DNA from: Actinomadura cremea
GTDB lineage: Bacteria; Actinomycetota; Actinomycetes; Streptosporangiales; Streptosporangiaceae
Direction: 5' to 3'
NCBI RefSeq assembly: GCF_014648495.1
Contig: NZ_BMRF01000005.1
Coordinates: 1 to 64,000 of the forward strand
DNA: 64,000 bases
How positions within the stretch are numbered: the first letter of the stretch is position 1; every line of letters starts with the position of its first letter. This document shows positions 63,545 through 64,000 of this stretch, piece after piece. The notes beneath the pieces were generated by a model. The model was not told the DNA's origin, did not search any database, and was given only the letters and a program-made list of their open reading frames with translations. The position numbers and the translations under genes were made by a program.

Positions 63545-64000
63545 GAATCCCCTCCGAAGACTTTCTGCCCGTTGATCCAGGTCGCATGCGCTCGGTGGTC
63601 CGGCCCGAGGTGCACCAGGTCGGCGGCGGCGCCGGGCGCGATGCGGCCGAGGTCGGCGCGGCCGATCAGGTCGGCGGGGACGCGCGTCGCGGCGTCCACC
63701 GCCGCGGCCGGATCGACGCCGATCGCGACGGCGTTGCCGACCGCCTCGTCCAGGCGCAGGCCCGAGCCCGCGATCGTCCCGTCGGCGCGCAGCGGCGGGC
63801 CCTCCGCGGGCATGGTGATCGGCTCGCCGCCGAGCTCGTAGGTGCCGGGCGGCATCCCGGCGGACGACGCCGCGTCGGTGACCAGGACGGTTCGTCCGGC
63901 GGCGGCGCGGAACACGAGCTTCGCGGTCGTCGCGGACACGTGGTGCAGGTCGAGGATCAGCCCCGGGCTCAGCCGGTCGTCGACCAGCGCCTGCGCGGCG
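63541..64000 (-). CDS. nagA: N-acetylglucosamine-6-phosphate deacetylase, 5' part missing
   Basis: The C-terminal ~152 residues of a NagA-type amidohydrolase are present, and the gene runs past the right edge. Seen are LSPGLILDLHHVSATTAKLVF, where the His pair contacts substrate and metal, VLVTDAASSAGMPPG with the catalytic Asp, and VGNAVAIGVDPAAAVDAAT. It removes acetate from GlcNAc-6-P, giving GlcN-6-P for the SIS enzyme downstream. The stop overlaps the SIS start as ATGA. As the first visible gene of this operon, its promoter lies outside the window. Confidence 0.93.
   Translation of the reverse strand, partial: AAQALVDDRLSPGLILDLHHVSATTAKLVFRAAAGRTVLVTDAASSAGMPPGTYELGGEPITMPAEGPPLRADGTIAGSGLRLDEAVGNAVAIGVDPAAAVDAATRVPADLIGRADLGRIAPGAAADLVHLGPDHRAHATWINGQKVFGGDS

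Overview
The window is GC-rich chromosomal DNA from a filamentous actinomycete. The evidence is the high G+C in third codon positions, frequent GTG starts, the ATPase/XRE/DUF397 regulatory cassette, DUF6912, DUF3068, an NAD-dependent glutamate dehydrogenase of about 1,600 residues, and the prfB-ftsEX-smpB-ssrA order. A Streptosporangiales/Thermomonosporaceae (Actinomadura-like) host is my inference; nothing here fixes the genus. No insertion sequence, CRISPR array, tRNA, rRNA or prophage was found. Two genes are frameshifted and one has a stop codon just after its best start site.

Layout. 1-2.3 kb: anti-sigma-type ATPase plus XRE/DUF397 cassette and a frameshifted small gene. 2.4-5.8 kb: Tat-secreted serine hydrolase, orphan OmpR-type response regulator and membrane EEP phosphatase; the two flanking genes share an 11-bp-period direct-repeat box, which suggests a small regulon. 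5.8-8.3 kb: TetR with two SMR efflux subunits and a perfect 34-bp operator palindrome, then a double-domain MerR and an Mth938-like protein. 8.4-21.2 kb: nitronate monooxygenase-like enzyme, DUF3068 envelope protein, methyltransferase, acyltransferase, and an operon of a polytopic membrane protein, a 43-residue DUF2613-like peptide, GT2, GT4 and an AftD-type arabinofuranosyltransferase-like giant. 21.2-27.9 kb: double acyl-CoA dehydrogenase, membrane proteins, SDR, PGRP-type amidase and a UV-endonuclease-like protein.

28-38.5 kb: the translation-rescue/division block. tmRNA, a penicillin-binding protein homologue that has lost all three catalytic motifs, smpB, ctpA, ftsX and ftsE lie on the minus strand, with prfB on the plus strand between two paralogous lipoproteins. 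38.5-54 kb: glutamate dehydrogenase, a Ser/Thr kinase, acetoacetyl-CoA synthetase, HAD enzymes, pruA, a RibD-like reductase, a frameshifted zinc-ribbon gene, DUF6912 and an acyl-CoA dehydrogenase.

54-64 kb: an amino-sugar/peptidoglycan-recycling locus. It holds murQ and its RpiR-type regulator, a divergent BadF-type sugar kinase with an unusual His/Pro-rich insertion, a secreted NagZ-like glucosaminidase and, convergently, nagA (5' end beyond the window), a SIS deaminase/isomerase, PTS EIIB, EIIA, a HAD phosphatase, HPr and enzyme I. Together they could release wall sugars outside the cell, import and phosphorylate them, and feed fructose-6-phosphate. The membrane EIIC is not in the window.
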